Assembly: GCA_036267135.1 (NCBI GenBank)
Contig: DATAWQ010000034.1
Coordinates: 1 to 64,000 of the forward strand
Source: PALSA-505 sp036267135
GTDB taxonomy: Bacteria > Actinomycetota > Actinomycetes > Streptosporangiales > Streptosporangiaceae
DNA: 64,000 bases
Direction: 5' to 3'
The notes below the pieces were generated by a model that saw only the letters and a list, made by a program, of their open reading frames with translations, made no database searches and was not told where the DNA came from. A program made the translations under genes and the position numbers. Below, in pieces: positions 15,772 to 24,094 of this stretch (positions within the stretch are counted from its first letter, which is position 1; every line of letters begins with the position of its first letter).

Positions 15772-16530
15772 ATGAAGGAACAGGTAATCGGGTCGACGCT
15801 GCCGGTGCTCGCGGTTTCGCTGGAGCCGGGGGAGAGCGTGGTCGCCGAAGTGGGCGAGTTCTCGTGGATGAGCGACTCGATCCAGATGTCCACGGGGATG
15901 GGCGGCGGCGTGGGCGGCAAGGGCTTGATGGGGGCGCTGAAGCGGGCGGCCGGCGGGTCGTCGTTCCTGTTCAGCACGTACACGGCGCAAGGGTCGGCCG
16001 GGCTGATCGCGTTCGCGGCCCGGCTGCCGGGCAGCATCATGCCGGTGGACCCGGGCGACGGCCGCGAGTACATGGTGCACCGGCACGGCTTCCTGGCGGG
16101 CACCCCGGGGGTGCAGATCTCGGCGGGTTTCCAGCAGTCGTTCACCGCGGGCATCTTCGGCGGCGAGGGCTTTATCCTGCAGCGCATCGGGGGCCAGGGT
16201 AGGGCCTGGGTCGAGCTAGCCGGTGAGGTGGTGTCCTACGACCTGGCCGCCGGCGAGTCGCTGCGCGTGCACCCGGGGCACATCGGCATGTTCGAGGCCT
16301 CGGTGGCCTTCCAGGTGATGCGCGTGCAGGGCATCACGAACCGGTACTTCGGCGGCGACTCGCATCACTTCGGGGTGCTGTCCGGCCCTGGCAAGGTCTG
16401 GCTGCAGTCGATGCCGCTGCCCATACTGGCCGCCTCGCTGGCCCCCTACCTGCCCAAGGCCGACGGCGATGGACGCCAGGCGGTCGAAGGCGGCGCCATC
16501 GGCGGCATCATCGGCGACCTGCTCCGCTGA
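15772..16530 (+). CDS. AIM24 / TIGR00266 family protein
   Basis: A 252-residue protein of the AIM24 family (a beta-rich trimer fold). Characteristic stretches are SLEPGESVVAEVGEFSWMS, the Gly-rich SFLFSTYTA region, GEGFILQRI and GEVVSYDLAAGESLRVHPGH. The C-terminus has a Gly/Ile-rich segment, GGAIGGIIGDLLR. The biochemical role of bacterial AIM24 proteins is not settled. ATG 15772 is preceded by GGACAGGGCGGGAC. The lipoprotein gene starts 75 bases downstream in the same direction. Confidence 0.88.
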   Translation: MKEQVIGSTLPVLAVSLEPGESVVAEVGEFSWMSDSIQMSTGMGGGVGGKGLMGALKRAAGGSSFLFSTYTAQGSAGLIAFAARLPGSIMPVDPGDGREYMVHRHGFLAGTPGVQISAGFQQSFTAGIFGGEGFILQRIGGQGRAWVELAGEVVSYDLAAGESLRVHPGHIGMFEASVAFQVMRVQGITNRYFGGDSHHFGVLSGPGKVWLQSMPLPILAASLAPYLPKADGDGRQAVEGGAIGGIIGDLLR

Positions 16531-16604
16531 CCGGGCGCGAACAAGCAGGCGCGACACAACTAAGCGCGGACAACCTGGCACAACCCCTGAAACGAGGATC
16601 AACC

Positions 16605-17423
16605 ATGAACCGATCTCATCTGCTCGCGGCCAGATCCGCCGCGGTGGCCGGTGTGGCCGCGACCGCGGCGCTGCTGCTGGCCGGCTGCGGCCCCTCGACG
16701 TCGAGCGCGTCCGGCGGTTCGGGCAACTCTGGGAGCTCGGGCTCCTCCGGCCACTCGACCTCAGCCAGCACGTCAGGCTCCTCGTCGGGCAGTTCGGGCG
16801 GCAATTCGACCAGCGGCATCACCACCGCCGCTTACTTCCCGATAGGCACGGGCTACACCTGGGTGTACAAGGAATCCGGGTTCGGCGGGAAGGGCACGTC
16901 GACCCAGAAGGTGCTGTCCATCAAGTCCTCGGCGGCCGGTCAGGTGGCCACCCTGGCCAGCACGCTCACCTACCCGACCAGGAAGACCTTCAACGAAACC
17001 CTGATCTTCCGCCCGGACGGCTCCATCGAGGTGCCGCTGACCCAGTTCGGCGCGTCGGTCAAGATCGAGTCGGGCAGCATCGTCTGGCCCAGCACCGCCC
17101 AGCTCGCCTCCGGGCAGCCTTACCACAACACGATCGTGATGAAGGTCGACGAGGCCGGCCAGCACGAGACGCTGAAGATGCCGGTGACCGTGCGGGGCGA
17201 GGGCACATCCTCGATAACCGTGCCGGCCGGCACGTACCAGGCTGCGCTCATCAACGAGACGATGGACGCCAGCATCGACGGCTACAAGATCTCGATGGCC
17301 GTGCGGACCTGGGTGGCCAACGGGGTGGGCCCGGTGAAGTCCGAGGTCTACAGCGACATGCTCGGTGGCTCCTCGTCCTCCCCGATCAGCACCGAAGAAC
17401 TCCTGTCTTTCACGAAGGGATAG
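16605..17423 (+). CDS. Lipoprotein with Ser/Gly-rich linker
   Basis: A 272-residue predicted lipoprotein. The signal peptide ends in the lipobox LLAGC (Cys about 26). About 45 residues follow that are almost only Ser, Gly and Thr, a spacer across the cell wall. The C-terminal domain of about 200 residues starts with YFPIGTGYTWVYKESG and is predicted to be mostly beta; I do not recognise its family. It carries one conspicuous basic patch (YPTRKTF). ATG 16605 follows ACGAGGATCAACC. A strong terminator stands 52 bases after its stop. Confidence 0.82.
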   Translation: MNRSHLLAARSAAVAGVAATAALLLAGCGPSTSSASGGSGNSGSSGSSGHSTSASTSGSSSGSSGGNSTSGITTAAYFPIGTGYTWVYKESGFGGKGTSTQKVLSIKSSAAGQVATLASTLTYPTRKTFNETLIFRPDGSIEVPLTQFGASVKIESGSIVWPSTAQLASGQPYHNTIVMKVDEAGQHETLKMPVTVRGEGTSSITVPAGTYQAALINETMDASIDGYKISMAVRTWVANGVGPVKSEVYSDMLGGSSSSPISTEELLSFTKG

Positions 17424-17474
17424 CGGACGCCTGGCCGCTATCCAAAGCCGCGGCCGGGGGGGACGCGGCGTAGA

Positions 17475-17506
17475 GGGGCCCGGCAACCTGCTGCCGGGCC
17501 CCTTTA
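17475..17506 (+). terminator. Strong intrinsic terminator
   Basis: GGGGCCCGGCA (17475-17485) pairs perfectly with TGCCGGGCCCC (17492-17502) across a 6-base loop, followed by TTTA. It ends the AIM24-lipoprotein transcript. Confidence 0.88.
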
Positions 17507-17704
17507 CCGCGCTCTGGGGCCCGGCGTGATCTTGGTGCAGGCCGGGTATGCCGGGGTCTAGGCTGGCACGGTACAAGATCAGGATGCCGGCCAGGCAAGG
17601 CGGACCGGATGAGCCGCCACGAACAGTACGGCTCAGCCTGGTGTGTACCGGAAAATGGCGGGAATTAGTAATGCAGGGCTCATAGATCCACAGGAGCGGC
17701 GATC

Positions 17705-18154
17705 ATGAAGGGCCGGGACGTTCTGATCGGAGTGGCCATTGGCGCGGTCCTGGTCTTGTTCCTGGTGAATTACCACTCCGGAAAGTCGACGCCGCACCCC
17801 CAGCCTTCGGTTACCAACTCGGCCGCGGCTTCCCAGCACAAGACCAAGTCGAAATCGCACCACTCGTCGAGCAAGAAATCGCATTCCTCGGCCGCGGCCG
17901 CCAAGCACACCCCCGGCCCCAAGCCGTCCGGCGCCGCAGCCTCGGCCACACCGGTCGGCCAAAGTAGGCCCACCACCGCGTCGCTGCCGTCCTCGCACCA
18001 CCTAACGGCGAAAGCGACCACCCGGACGGCCAGCGCCCAGGGTAAATCGTCCGGCATAAGCGACGGGCTGATCGTGATCGCCTGCCTTATCGCGATTGCC
18101 GCCGCCCTCTCGACGGTCACGATGACCGTTCGCGGGTTGCGAGTGGCTAAATGA
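17705..18154 (+). CDS. Small membrane protein with two terminal helices and a Ser/Lys/His-rich linker
   Basis: A 149-residue protein. A short N-terminal hydrophobic helix (VLIGVAIGAVLVLFLVNY) and a C-terminal one (GLIVIACLIAIAAALS) flank about 80 residues rich in Ser, Lys, His, Ala and Pro (HKTKSKSHHSSSKKSHS). This suggests both ends in the membrane with a disordered loop, probably outside the cell. The family is not recognised. AGGAG precedes ATG 17705 by eight bases. The coiled-coil protein follows 46 bases downstream, so the two may work together. Confidence 0.75.
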   Translation: MKGRDVLIGVAIGAVLVLFLVNYHSGKSTPHPQPSVTNSAAASQHKTKSKSHHSSSKKSHSSAAAAKHTPGPKPSGAAASATPVGQSRPTTASLPSSHHLTAKATTRTASAQGKSSGISDGLIVIACLIAIAAALSTVTMTVRGLRVAK

Positions 18155-18200
18155 GAATTGATCCCGCGGATCGCGCGCGCCCGCCAGGAGGGGGAGCCTG

Positions 18201-19295
18201 ATGGTTCTGCTGCTGGCGGTGGCGGTCATGGCGGTGGCGGTGGCGAGCTGGATCATCGCGACCACGTTCCGGATCCGGATCAGGGAGAACACCGCCGACC
18301 TGGGCATGGCCCGGCGGCAGATCATGCAGTGCGCCGAACGCCTGAAGCAGGCCGAGAAGCGGCTGCGGACGCAGAGCGACCACGACCAGTCCCGGTGGGC
18401 TGACGAGTTCGAGACCGTGCGGCAGCAGATCGGCGAGGCGCACGTGCAGCTGGCCAGGCACGACGCCCAGATCCGCCAGCACCAGGACAAGCTGGACGAC
18501 CAGGGCGCCGAGACCGAGCAGATGGGCTCCGCGCGGAAGGAGATCGAGGCGCTCCAGGAGGCCGTCCGCGACCTCGACCACCGCGCCCGGCAGGCCGAGG
18601 AGGCCGCGGCCAGGTCCGCTGGCCTCGGCGAGCAGGCCACCGCCGGGCTGACCGACCTGCGCCAGCAGTCCGACCTGCGGCTGGCCGGGGTGGCCAGGGA
18701 CGTCTCCCGGCTGTCCCGCTACCTGGACGGGGTGCGGGAGTACATCAGGGCGCAGCTCGACCACGACGTGATGGCGACCCGTGACCAGCCGGGGCATCGC
18801 GTGCTGACCGGCGGCATCTGGACCGAAGCGCCCGCCGCGACCGACGTGCTCCCGCTGCTGTACGACTCCCTGGTCCAGCAGTTGCCGTTGGAGACGCTGT
18901 TCCACGACTCCGGCCGCTGCTACCTGTTCTGGCGTTCGGCCGCCGGGCAGACGCCGGAACACCAGCTCGGCGAGCTCCTGCGGGCCTGCGTGGCCGACGC
19001 CGCAGACGCCCCCGGTGACGACGGCGACAGCGCCCCGGTCCGTGGGCTGGCCGAACTGCGCGCCCTGCTGCTGGCCCTGCACCACGGCGGCCCTGGCACG
19101 CTGCAGCTCGGCCCGCTGGCCGTGTTCCGCACCAGCGACCAGTTCGCCGGGCTCGTCCTCGCCAGCACCGAGGCCGGCCTGCTCGACGGCCAGGTCAGCC
19201 TGCCCACGCCCGAGGAGTGCCGGTCCCTGCTCAAGACCCTGGGCGACGACCGGCTGACCGACCTCGGCGCCTGGGCCGCCCGCCAGCCCAGCTGA
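18201..19295 (+). CDS. Membrane-anchored coiled-coil protein of unknown function
   Basis: A 364-residue protein. The first about 25 residues form one transmembrane helix. Residues about 30-180 are rich in Gln, Glu, Arg and Ala with heptad spacing and form a long coiled coil (DLGMARRQIMQCAERLKQAE). A compact C-terminal domain of about 170 residues follows, with DVLPLLYDSLVQQLPLETLF and GRCYLFWRSAAG. No catalytic motif was seen and the domain is not recognised. GGAGGGGGAG lies just before ATG 18201. It follows the small membrane protein in the same direction. Confidence 0.78.
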   Translation: MVLLLAVAVMAVAVASWIIATTFRIRIRENTADLGMARRQIMQCAERLKQAEKRLRTQSDHDQSRWADEFETVRQQIGEAHVQLARHDAQIRQHQDKLDDQGAETEQMGSARKEIEALQEAVRDLDHRARQAEEAAARSAGLGEQATAGLTDLRQQSDLRLAGVARDVSRLSRYLDGVREYIRAQLDHDVMATRDQPGHRVLTGGIWTEAPAATDVLPLLYDSLVQQLPLETLFHDSGRCYLFWRSAAGQTPEHQLGELLRACVADAADAPGDDGDSAPVRGLAELRALLLALHHGGPGTLQLGPLAVFRTSDQFAGLVLASTEAGLLDGQVSLPTPEECRSLLKTLGDDRLTDLGAWAARQPS

Positions 19296-19299
19296 CCGC

Positions 19300-19845
19300 T
19301 CAGGCCCGGCGCTCAGCAGGGCGCTCGAAGATCAGCTCTACGCCGTCTTGCTCGTCCCACTGCTCACCGTTCGGCGCGAACCCGAACCTGGCGACGGTGG
19401 CCAGGGACCCGGCGTTGCCTGGGCTTATCGAGGCCCGCACGGTCACCACCCCGGGCTCGGCGGCCGCGCGCCGCAGCAGTTCGCGCAGCATCGCGGTGGC
19501 GTACCCCTGCCGCCGGTAGGCGGGATCCACCGAGTAGGCGACCTCCACCATCCCGCCGGAGTCCGGTGGCCCGTGGAAACCGGCGTGCCCGACGACCACG
19601 TCCTCAGGCTCGGCCACGGCCGCCCGCGCGATCCACGGTGCGCTGTCCGGGTCGTTGGCGACCTGGATGGCACGAAGCCGCCACAACCCGATCGCTTCCG
19701 GTGTCCTGAAGTACTTCGACAGTGCCACACCGGTGACCCGGCTGGCCTCGTCCAGGTCCCCATCGGCCAGTGGCGTGAGCGCCGCGGCCAGCGAAACGAA
19801 CCGCACCGACCGGACCAGGCCCCGCTTAGTGGTGTTCGAACTCAT
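19300..19845 (-). CDS. GNAT family N-acetyltransferase
   Basis: A 181-residue GNAT protein. The acetyl-CoA loop reads YSVDPAYRRQGYATAMLRELL, with the Q/RxxGxG/A motif as RRQGYA. A conserved late segment NAGSLATVARFGFAPNGEQ follows, and the region before has VVGHAGFHGPP. This pattern is close to RimJ/RimL-like acetyltransferases. The start ATG 19845 is preferred to 19854. It is convergent with the coiled-coil gene, with four bases between the stops. The substrate is unknown. Confidence 0.85.
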   Translation of the reverse strand: MSSNTTKRGLVRSVRFVSLAAALTPLADGDLDEASRVTGVALSKYFRTPEAIGLWRLRAIQVANDPDSAPWIARAAVAEPEDVVVGHAGFHGPPDSGGMVEVAYSVDPAYRRQGYATAMLRELLRRAAAEPGVVTVRASISPGNAGSLATVARFGFAPNGEQWDEQDGVELIFERPAERRA

Positions 19846-19931
19846 GCCGCGCATGATGCCAGGGCGAGCCGGCCGTGTTTCAACCCGGGTCAGCGGGAAG
19901 ATGATCGTCAGGACTTCGTGAGGGGAAAACG

Positions 19932-20093
19932 GTGGGCAAAGTACTCCTGATCGTCTTGTGTCTCTTCTTCCCGTTCATCGCGGTGCTGATCCACGACGGC
20001 CCGTGCATGAAGGTGATCTGGGCGCTGCTGCTGCAGCTTCTTGGCCACATCCCTGGCGTGATCTACGGCATCTACCAGGTGACCAAGGACTGA
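19932..20093 (+). CDS. YqaE/Pmp3 family small membrane protein
   Basis: A 53-residue protein with two transmembrane helices: LLIVLCLFFPFIAVLIHDG, then WALLLQLLGHIPGVIYGIY, and the short tail QVTKD. This is the hallmark of the YqaE/Pmp3 (UPF0057) family, linked to membrane potential and salt stress. The start is GTG 19932 with GAGGGG about 10 bases upstream. Its 3' 119 bases lie antisense to the open 3' end of the neighbouring EamA transporter frame. Confidence 0.88.
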   Translation: MGKVLLIVLCLFFPFIAVLIHDGPCMKVIWALLLQLLGHIPGVIYGIYQVTKD

Positions 20094-21066
20094 CCGCATC
20101 CGCCGCGGGCCTGGCCGTCCCGCTGACCACCACCCCGGCCATGACCAGCAGGCCGCCGGTCACGGTCGCGGTCGGCACGCGCTCGCCGAGCAGCGCCGCC
20201 GCGCTGGCCACGCTCACCAACGGCTCCAGATACAGCAGCGGGCTGACCCGCGCGCTGCCCGCCGCCAGCACGGCCCGGTTCCACAGCAGCATCCCGGCCA
20301 CCGTGCTGCCGAGCCCGAGGAACACGAGTTCGCCCCAGGCCATCGGGGGCAGGCTGGCCAGCCGGTGCACAGGGACCAGGCCGGCGAACGCCAGGTAGGG
20401 CAGCGACCCGGCCACCGTGGTCGCCGCGGTGGCAGGCAGCGCGCCGTAGTCCCGGCTGAGCGGCCGCAGCGCGATCGTGTACCCGCCGAACGCCATCGTC
20501 CCGGCCAGCACCAGGCCCAGCCCCGCCAGCCCGCGCAGCCCCGTCCCCGGCGCCAGCGCGCGCGGCCCGGCCAGCGCCAGCACCCCGCACACCGCCACCG
20601 CGCTCCCGGCCCAGGGCCGCCGCCCCGGCCGCTGCGCCAGCGCGAAGAACGCGATGACCAGCACCCACAGCGGCTCGGTGGCCAGTAGCAGCCCGGCCGT
20701 CCCGGCCGGCACCCACTGCAGCCCCACGGTGACCGGCAGGTTGTACCCGACCATGCCGAGCAGCCCGGCGCCTACCAGCCGCGCCGCCGCCCGCCGGTCC
20801 AGCCGCCGGACCACCGGCAGGCACCACGGCAGCAGCGCCAGCGACGCGAGCGAGAGCCGCAGCACCAGCAGCGGCAGCGGCGCGAGTTGCAGCACCAGCG
20901 CGCGCGTCGCCACCGGCGCCAGCCCCCACAGGGTCACCGCCAGCAGCCCGCCCCCCATCGCGCCAAGCTGCCCGTCCGCGCCGGCTGACGAAGCGGATTT
21001 CTCAACCTGAACGGTGGCCACCTGATCCGCTCGCCCCCCGCCCGTCGCCGGTCCCACTGGTTCCAC
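19975..21066 (-). CDS. EamA/DMT family transporter
   Basis: A membrane protein of about 10 hydrophobic helices with two EamA repeats: GGLLAVTLWGLAPVATRALV, LLLATEPLWVLVIAFFALAQ, then LVFLGLGSTVAGMLLWNRAV and YLEPLVSVASAAALLGERV. The family exports amino acids, nucleosides and other small metabolites. The start is uncertain (GTG 21066, GTG 21021 or ATG 20958); the first helix begins right after 20958. The frame runs about 40 residues past the last helix, antisense through the yqaE-like gene, and that tail (Arg/Gly/Ala-rich) does not look like part of the fold. It is divergent from a CGNR regulator. Confidence 0.85.
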   Translation of the reverse strand: MEPVGPATGGGRADQVATVQVEKSASSAGADGQLGAMGGGLLAVTLWGLAPVATRALVLQLAPLPLLVLRLSLASLALLPWCLPVVRRLDRRAAARLVGAGLLGMVGYNLPVTVGLQWVPAGTAGLLLATEPLWVLVIAFFALAQRPGRRPWAGSAVAVCGVLALAGPRALAPGTGLRGLAGLGLVLAGTMAFGGYTIALRPLSRDYGALPATAATTVAGSLPYLAFAGLVPVHRLASLPPMAWGELVFLGLGSTVAGMLLWNRAVLAAGSARVSPLLYLEPLVSVASAAALLGERVPTATVTGGLLVMAGVVVSGTARPAADAVSPWSPGRCRRSRQGCGQEAAAAAPRSPSCTGRRGSAPR

Positions 21067-21091
21067 CAGGCCAGTGTGCTGTAATGGTCTT

Positions 21092-21631
21092 GTGCAGTTC
21101 AACACTTACACTTCGGCCGGGGCGCACATCGCGGCCGCCTTGGTCAACGACCCGGCCGCGGACGAGCGGGCGGTGGGATGGGTGCTGGCCGGCTTCGAGG
21201 TGCACAACCCGGCGCCGACCGGCGGGCAGCTAGCCGCGCTGCGGGCCTGGACGGACAGGCTGCGCGAGGTGTTCGACGCGGCCGACCCGCACCGTCAGGC
21301 CAGCGCGGTGGACAGCCTGCTGCGCGCCTCGGACTGCCGCCCGAGCCTGGTGTCCCACGACGGCCAGCCCTATCACCTGCACTACGCCCCGGTCAGCACC
21401 GACCTGGTGGCCAGGGTGAAGGCGCTGACCGCCGCGGGTCTCGCGCACGTCATCGCCGAGGGCGGCGGCCACCGGATCCGGGGCTGCCAGCGATCCGGGT
21501 GCCCGAACGTGTTCGTGGACGTCTCGCGCAACGGCGGACGCTGCTTCTGCAGTGTGCGCTGCGCCAACCAGGTCAACGTGGCCAGGCACCGGGCCCGGCG
21601 CCGCGGCGCCGGGCCCGAAGGAGATCGATGA
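21092..21631 (+). CDS. CGNR zinc finger regulator (ABATE domain)
   Basis: A 179-residue protein. The N-terminal ABATE domain shows TSAGAHIAAALVND and RLREVFDAAD. The C-terminal zinc ribbon has cysteines at RGCQRSGCPNVFVDVSRNG and CFCSVRCANQVNVARHRAR, where the family's CGNR box reads CANQ. Such proteins are stress- or metabolite-responsive transcription regulators. GTG 21092 is chosen because the family starts directly before this domain. It is divergent from the EamA transporter, which it probably controls. The pirin remnant overlaps its end by four bases. Confidence 0.88.
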   Translation: MQFNTYTSAGAHIAAALVNDPAADERAVGWVLAGFEVHNPAPTGGQLAALRAWTDRLREVFDAADPHRQASAVDSLLRASDCRPSLVSHDGQPYHLHYAPVSTDLVARVKALTAAGLAHVIAEGGGHRIRGCQRSGCPNVFVDVSRNGGRCFCSVRCANQVNVARHRARRRGAGPEGDR

Positions 21632-22043
21632 GCAACCTGGAGAAGCGGCCCGCCGAGCTGGCCAGCCTGACCCGGCCAGCCTGACCCGGCCGGCCCCGGG
21701 CGCCGTCGAGGTGCTCGAACCGCGGCTCGTCCCGCTCGGCGGCCCGCTCGGCTACCTCGGCCCCGGCGCGGCCGGGATCGAGCTGTGCGCCATCGGCGCC
21801 TCGGCCCGGGTGCTGCTGCTGGGCGGCGCGCCGCTGGGCGAGCAGATCGTGATGTGGTGGAACTTCATCGGCCGCAGCCACGACGACATCGCCGCCTACC
21901 GCTCCGCCTGGCAGGCCGAAATCGCCGCCATCAGGCCCGCGGGCGCCGCCGGGCCTGACCCCTTCGGCCTGCCCCCGGGCGACCCGTTCCCGCCCATCCC
22001 GGCTCCGCCGTTGCCCAACGCCACGCTGCGTCTGCGCGGTTAG
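21628..22043 (+). pseudogene. Pirin remnant: internal deletion plus 14-bp tandem duplication frameshift
   Basis: ATG 21628 overlaps the CGNR stop codon and opens a frame MSNLEKRPAELASLTRPA that stops at 21684. The continuation in another frame reads VEVLEPRLVPLGGP and then YLGPGAAGIELCAIG and GGAPLGEQIVMWWNFIGRS, the end of a pirin C-terminal domain. Removing one copy of the 14-bp duplication at 21661-21688 joins the two frames exactly. Even then most of the central two-cupin part is missing: the N-terminal VPLGG motif is followed at once by the far C-terminal segment. Full pirins are about 290-330 residues; this would be about 133. So the gene was first shortened and later frameshifted. Confidence 0.85.
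21661..21688. repeat. 14-bp tandem duplication causing a frameshift
   Basis: GCCAGCCTGACCCG is present at 21661-21674 and again, identical, at 21675-21688. Since 14 is not a multiple of three, it breaks the pirin-like frame and brings TGA 21682-21684 into phase. Confidence 0.95.
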
Positions 22044-22094
22044 CGCCACCCGGACTGGGCCGGGGGTTGTGGTCCGGCCCCATTCTGGTGGACA

Positions 22095-22119
22095 CTGTCA
22101 CCAGAATAGTTGGTGACAG
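22095..22119. promoter_or_regulatory. Operator-like inverted repeat before the MpaB-like oxygenase
   Basis: CTGTCACCA (22095-22103) and TGGTGACAG (22111-22119) are perfect 9-bp arms with a 7-base spacer, ending 30 bases before the oxygenase ATG. The TetR gene directly downstream of the oxygenase is the obvious candidate to bind it. Confidence 0.72.
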
Positions 22120-22149
22120 CTGCCCCCAACTTGTGGAGGAGACGCGCGG

Positions 22150-23388
22150 ATGACACCGTCCTCGATCGCGAACATCCCGTCCCGCCATCCGGGCCAGCGG
22201 GGCGACGTGACGCCATTGCTACGGCTGGTGGCCGGGCTGCTGAAGGTGCAGCCACCCACGGAGGCGGAGTGGGAGGCCATCGGCACCGCCCTGACCATTG
22301 GCGACGGGCCCGTCGATGAGCTGGTCGAATGGATGCGGACGGTGGGGATGGGCACCGCACGGCCGCTGTTCGACCGGGCCTCAGCCGACAGGATAGGCAG
22401 CCTCGTTGATCCTCCCGGGCCGCTGCGTGCCTTCTTCGAGCTGGTCGAAACGCCGCCCTCGTGGGTGGACTGGGAACGGATCGCGCTGGGCCAGCGGACG
22501 TTCCAGCGAGGCGGCGCGGACGGGGTGTACCTGACCAGGAACGTGCCCTACCTGGGCGGGTTCGCCGCCTCGGGCATCAACCGCACCCTGGTGCTCACCA
22601 AGACCGGCCAAAGCGGCGCGACCGGCGGCGGCCAGCGGTTCGCCGAGTCACTGCAGTGGGGGCTTGACGTCATCGGCGGCGAGCTGCGGCCGGGCGGCTC
22701 TGGGTACCGGTCCACGCTGCAGGTCCGGCTGATCCATGGCCTGGTCCGCGGGCACGTAGCGGCCCTGCCGCAGTGGCGGCCCGGCGAATGGGGGGTGCCG
22801 GTCAACCAGACCGACATGGCGGCGACCATGCTGGGCGCGCTGTACGCCCCGGTGGTGGCCTCGCTGGCGATGGGCCTGATCTACACCCCCCGCGAGCTGG
22901 ACGCCATCGCGCACGTGGCGCGGTATACGGGCTGGCTGATGGGCATCGAGGAACGCTATCTGCCGGGCAGCTTCCGCGACGCCACCCGGCAGCTCTACCA
23001 CTACTTCATGGCGCTCAGCAGCCCGGACGAGACCAGCCGGCAGCTGGCCCAGCCCATGGCGGCCGACCCGCTGGCCTGGCACTACCCGCGCCTGGCGCCC
23101 CTGCGCCGCCGCATCGCCTGGGCGCAGCACCTGTCCATCGCCCGTGCCTACCTCGGCAACGCCAGGATGCGAGAGCTCGGCCTGCCCACTTATATGCCGC
23201 CGTGGTACCCGGCGCTGAAGCTGCCGGTCAACCTCACCCGTTCGGGCCTGGCGCTGGCCCTGCCGGGCGGCCGTGACCGCCAGGCCCGGGCCGGCCTGCG
23301 CCGGCAGCGCGCGTTCGTGCGCACCCTCACCGGGCCGAAAGCCGCCGTCATCGGCGAGTCCGCCAGCTACGTCGGCCGCGCGGCCTGA
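22150..23388 (+). CDS. DUF2236 oxygenase, MpaB/latex-clearing-protein-like
   Basis: A 412-residue protein of the ER-bound oxygenase MpaB/B'/rubber oxygenase family (DUF2236), predicted haem b proteins. Characteristic segments are YLGGFAASGINRTLVLTKTG, STLQVRLIHGLVRGHV with the candidate haem-ligand His in LIHGLVR, WGVPVNQTDMAATMLG and the GxxxGIEERYLPG stretch. No Tat signal is seen, so unlike secreted Lcp it seems intracellular. The family cleaves polyisoprenoids or oxidises lipids; the substrate here is unknown. A TetR gene follows 70 bases downstream in the same direction, and an operator-like palindrome lies in front. Confidence 0.85.
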   Translation: MTPSSIANIPSRHPGQRGDVTPLLRLVAGLLKVQPPTEAEWEAIGTALTIGDGPVDELVEWMRTVGMGTARPLFDRASADRIGSLVDPPGPLRAFFELVETPPSWVDWERIALGQRTFQRGGADGVYLTRNVPYLGGFAASGINRTLVLTKTGQSGATGGGQRFAESLQWGLDVIGGELRPGGSGYRSTLQVRLIHGLVRGHVAALPQWRPGEWGVPVNQTDMAATMLGALYAPVVASLAMGLIYTPRELDAIAHVARYTGWLMGIEERYLPGSFRDATRQLYHYFMALSSPDETSRQLAQPMAADPLAWHYPRLAPLRRRIAWAQHLSIARAYLGNARMRELGLPTYMPPWYPALKLPVNLTRSGLALALPGGRDRQARAGLRRQRAFVRTLTGPKAAVIGESASYVGRAA

Positions 23389-23458
23389 CCCGCACGCCAG
23401 CACCGAGTCCCGGGCCAACGCCGGGCCCCACGTCAGCCGATGCGGCAGAATCGGGCGT

Positions 23459-24094
23459 GTGACGTCCGTGACACGTTCCTACCGGGGGGCCTCGGCCGCC
23501 GAGCGGCGGGCCAGGCGGCGGGCGGCGCTGCTCGAGGCCGGGCTGGAGTTGCTGGGCACCGTGGGCTGGGCCGGCACCACCGTGCGCGGGGTGTGCGCCC
23601 AGGCCGGGCTCAACGACCGATACTTCTACGAGAGCTTCGCCGACCTGGACACGCTGCGGCTCGCCGTGATCGACCGGCTCATGGCCGACGGCACCGCCGC
23701 CATCGTGGCGGCGACACAGACCGCCCGTGACCTGCGCGGCCGCACCCGCGCGGTGATGACCGCCATCGTGGACTACTTCACCGCCGACCCGCGGCGGGCG
23801 CACATCCTGGTGCACGAGTTCGGTTCCAGCCCGTTGCTCACCGACCGGCGGCGTCATCTCATCCAGGACCTGGTCGGCCTGTTCACCGCGCAGGTGCACG
23901 AGATCCTGGGCGAGGTGCCGGTCAGCGACACCGACGTGGAACTGACCGCGCTCACCCTCATCGGCGGTGGGCTCGAGCTGATCACAACCTGGCTGCGCGG
24001 CGACCTGGAGGTCGACCGCGACCACCTCATCGACTTCATCGTCGCGCTCATGCTCACCTCCACCGACCTGTCCGCCGCCCTGGGTCGCGGCTAG
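23459..24094 (+). CDS. TetR family regulator
   Basis: A 211-residue TetR protein. The N-terminal helix-turn-helix reads GWAGTTVRGVCAQAGLNDRYFYESFADLDTL in pieces (recognition helix around NDRYFYESF). The start is taken as GTG 23459. The C-terminal ligand domain has a WLRGDLEVDRDHLIDFIVALM end. It probably controls the upstream DUF2236 oxygenase and itself through the 22095-22119 palindrome. The ligand is unknown. Confidence 0.87.
   Translation: MTSVTRSYRGASAAERRARRRAALLEAGLELLGTVGWAGTTVRGVCAQAGLNDRYFYESFADLDTLRLAVIDRLMADGTAAIVAATQTARDLRGRTRAVMTAIVDYFTADPRRAHILVHEFGSSPLLTDRRRHLIQDLVGLFTAQVHEILGEVPVSDTDVELTALTLIGGGLELITTWLRGDLEVDRDHLIDFIVALMLTSTDLSAALGRG

Noticed and set aside
15304..16086. 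Reverse open frame over the non-coding block and into the AIM24 gene
   Set aside because: The product is low-complexity Pro/Thr/His and runs antisense into a recognised gene; it is a product of the G-rich tract.
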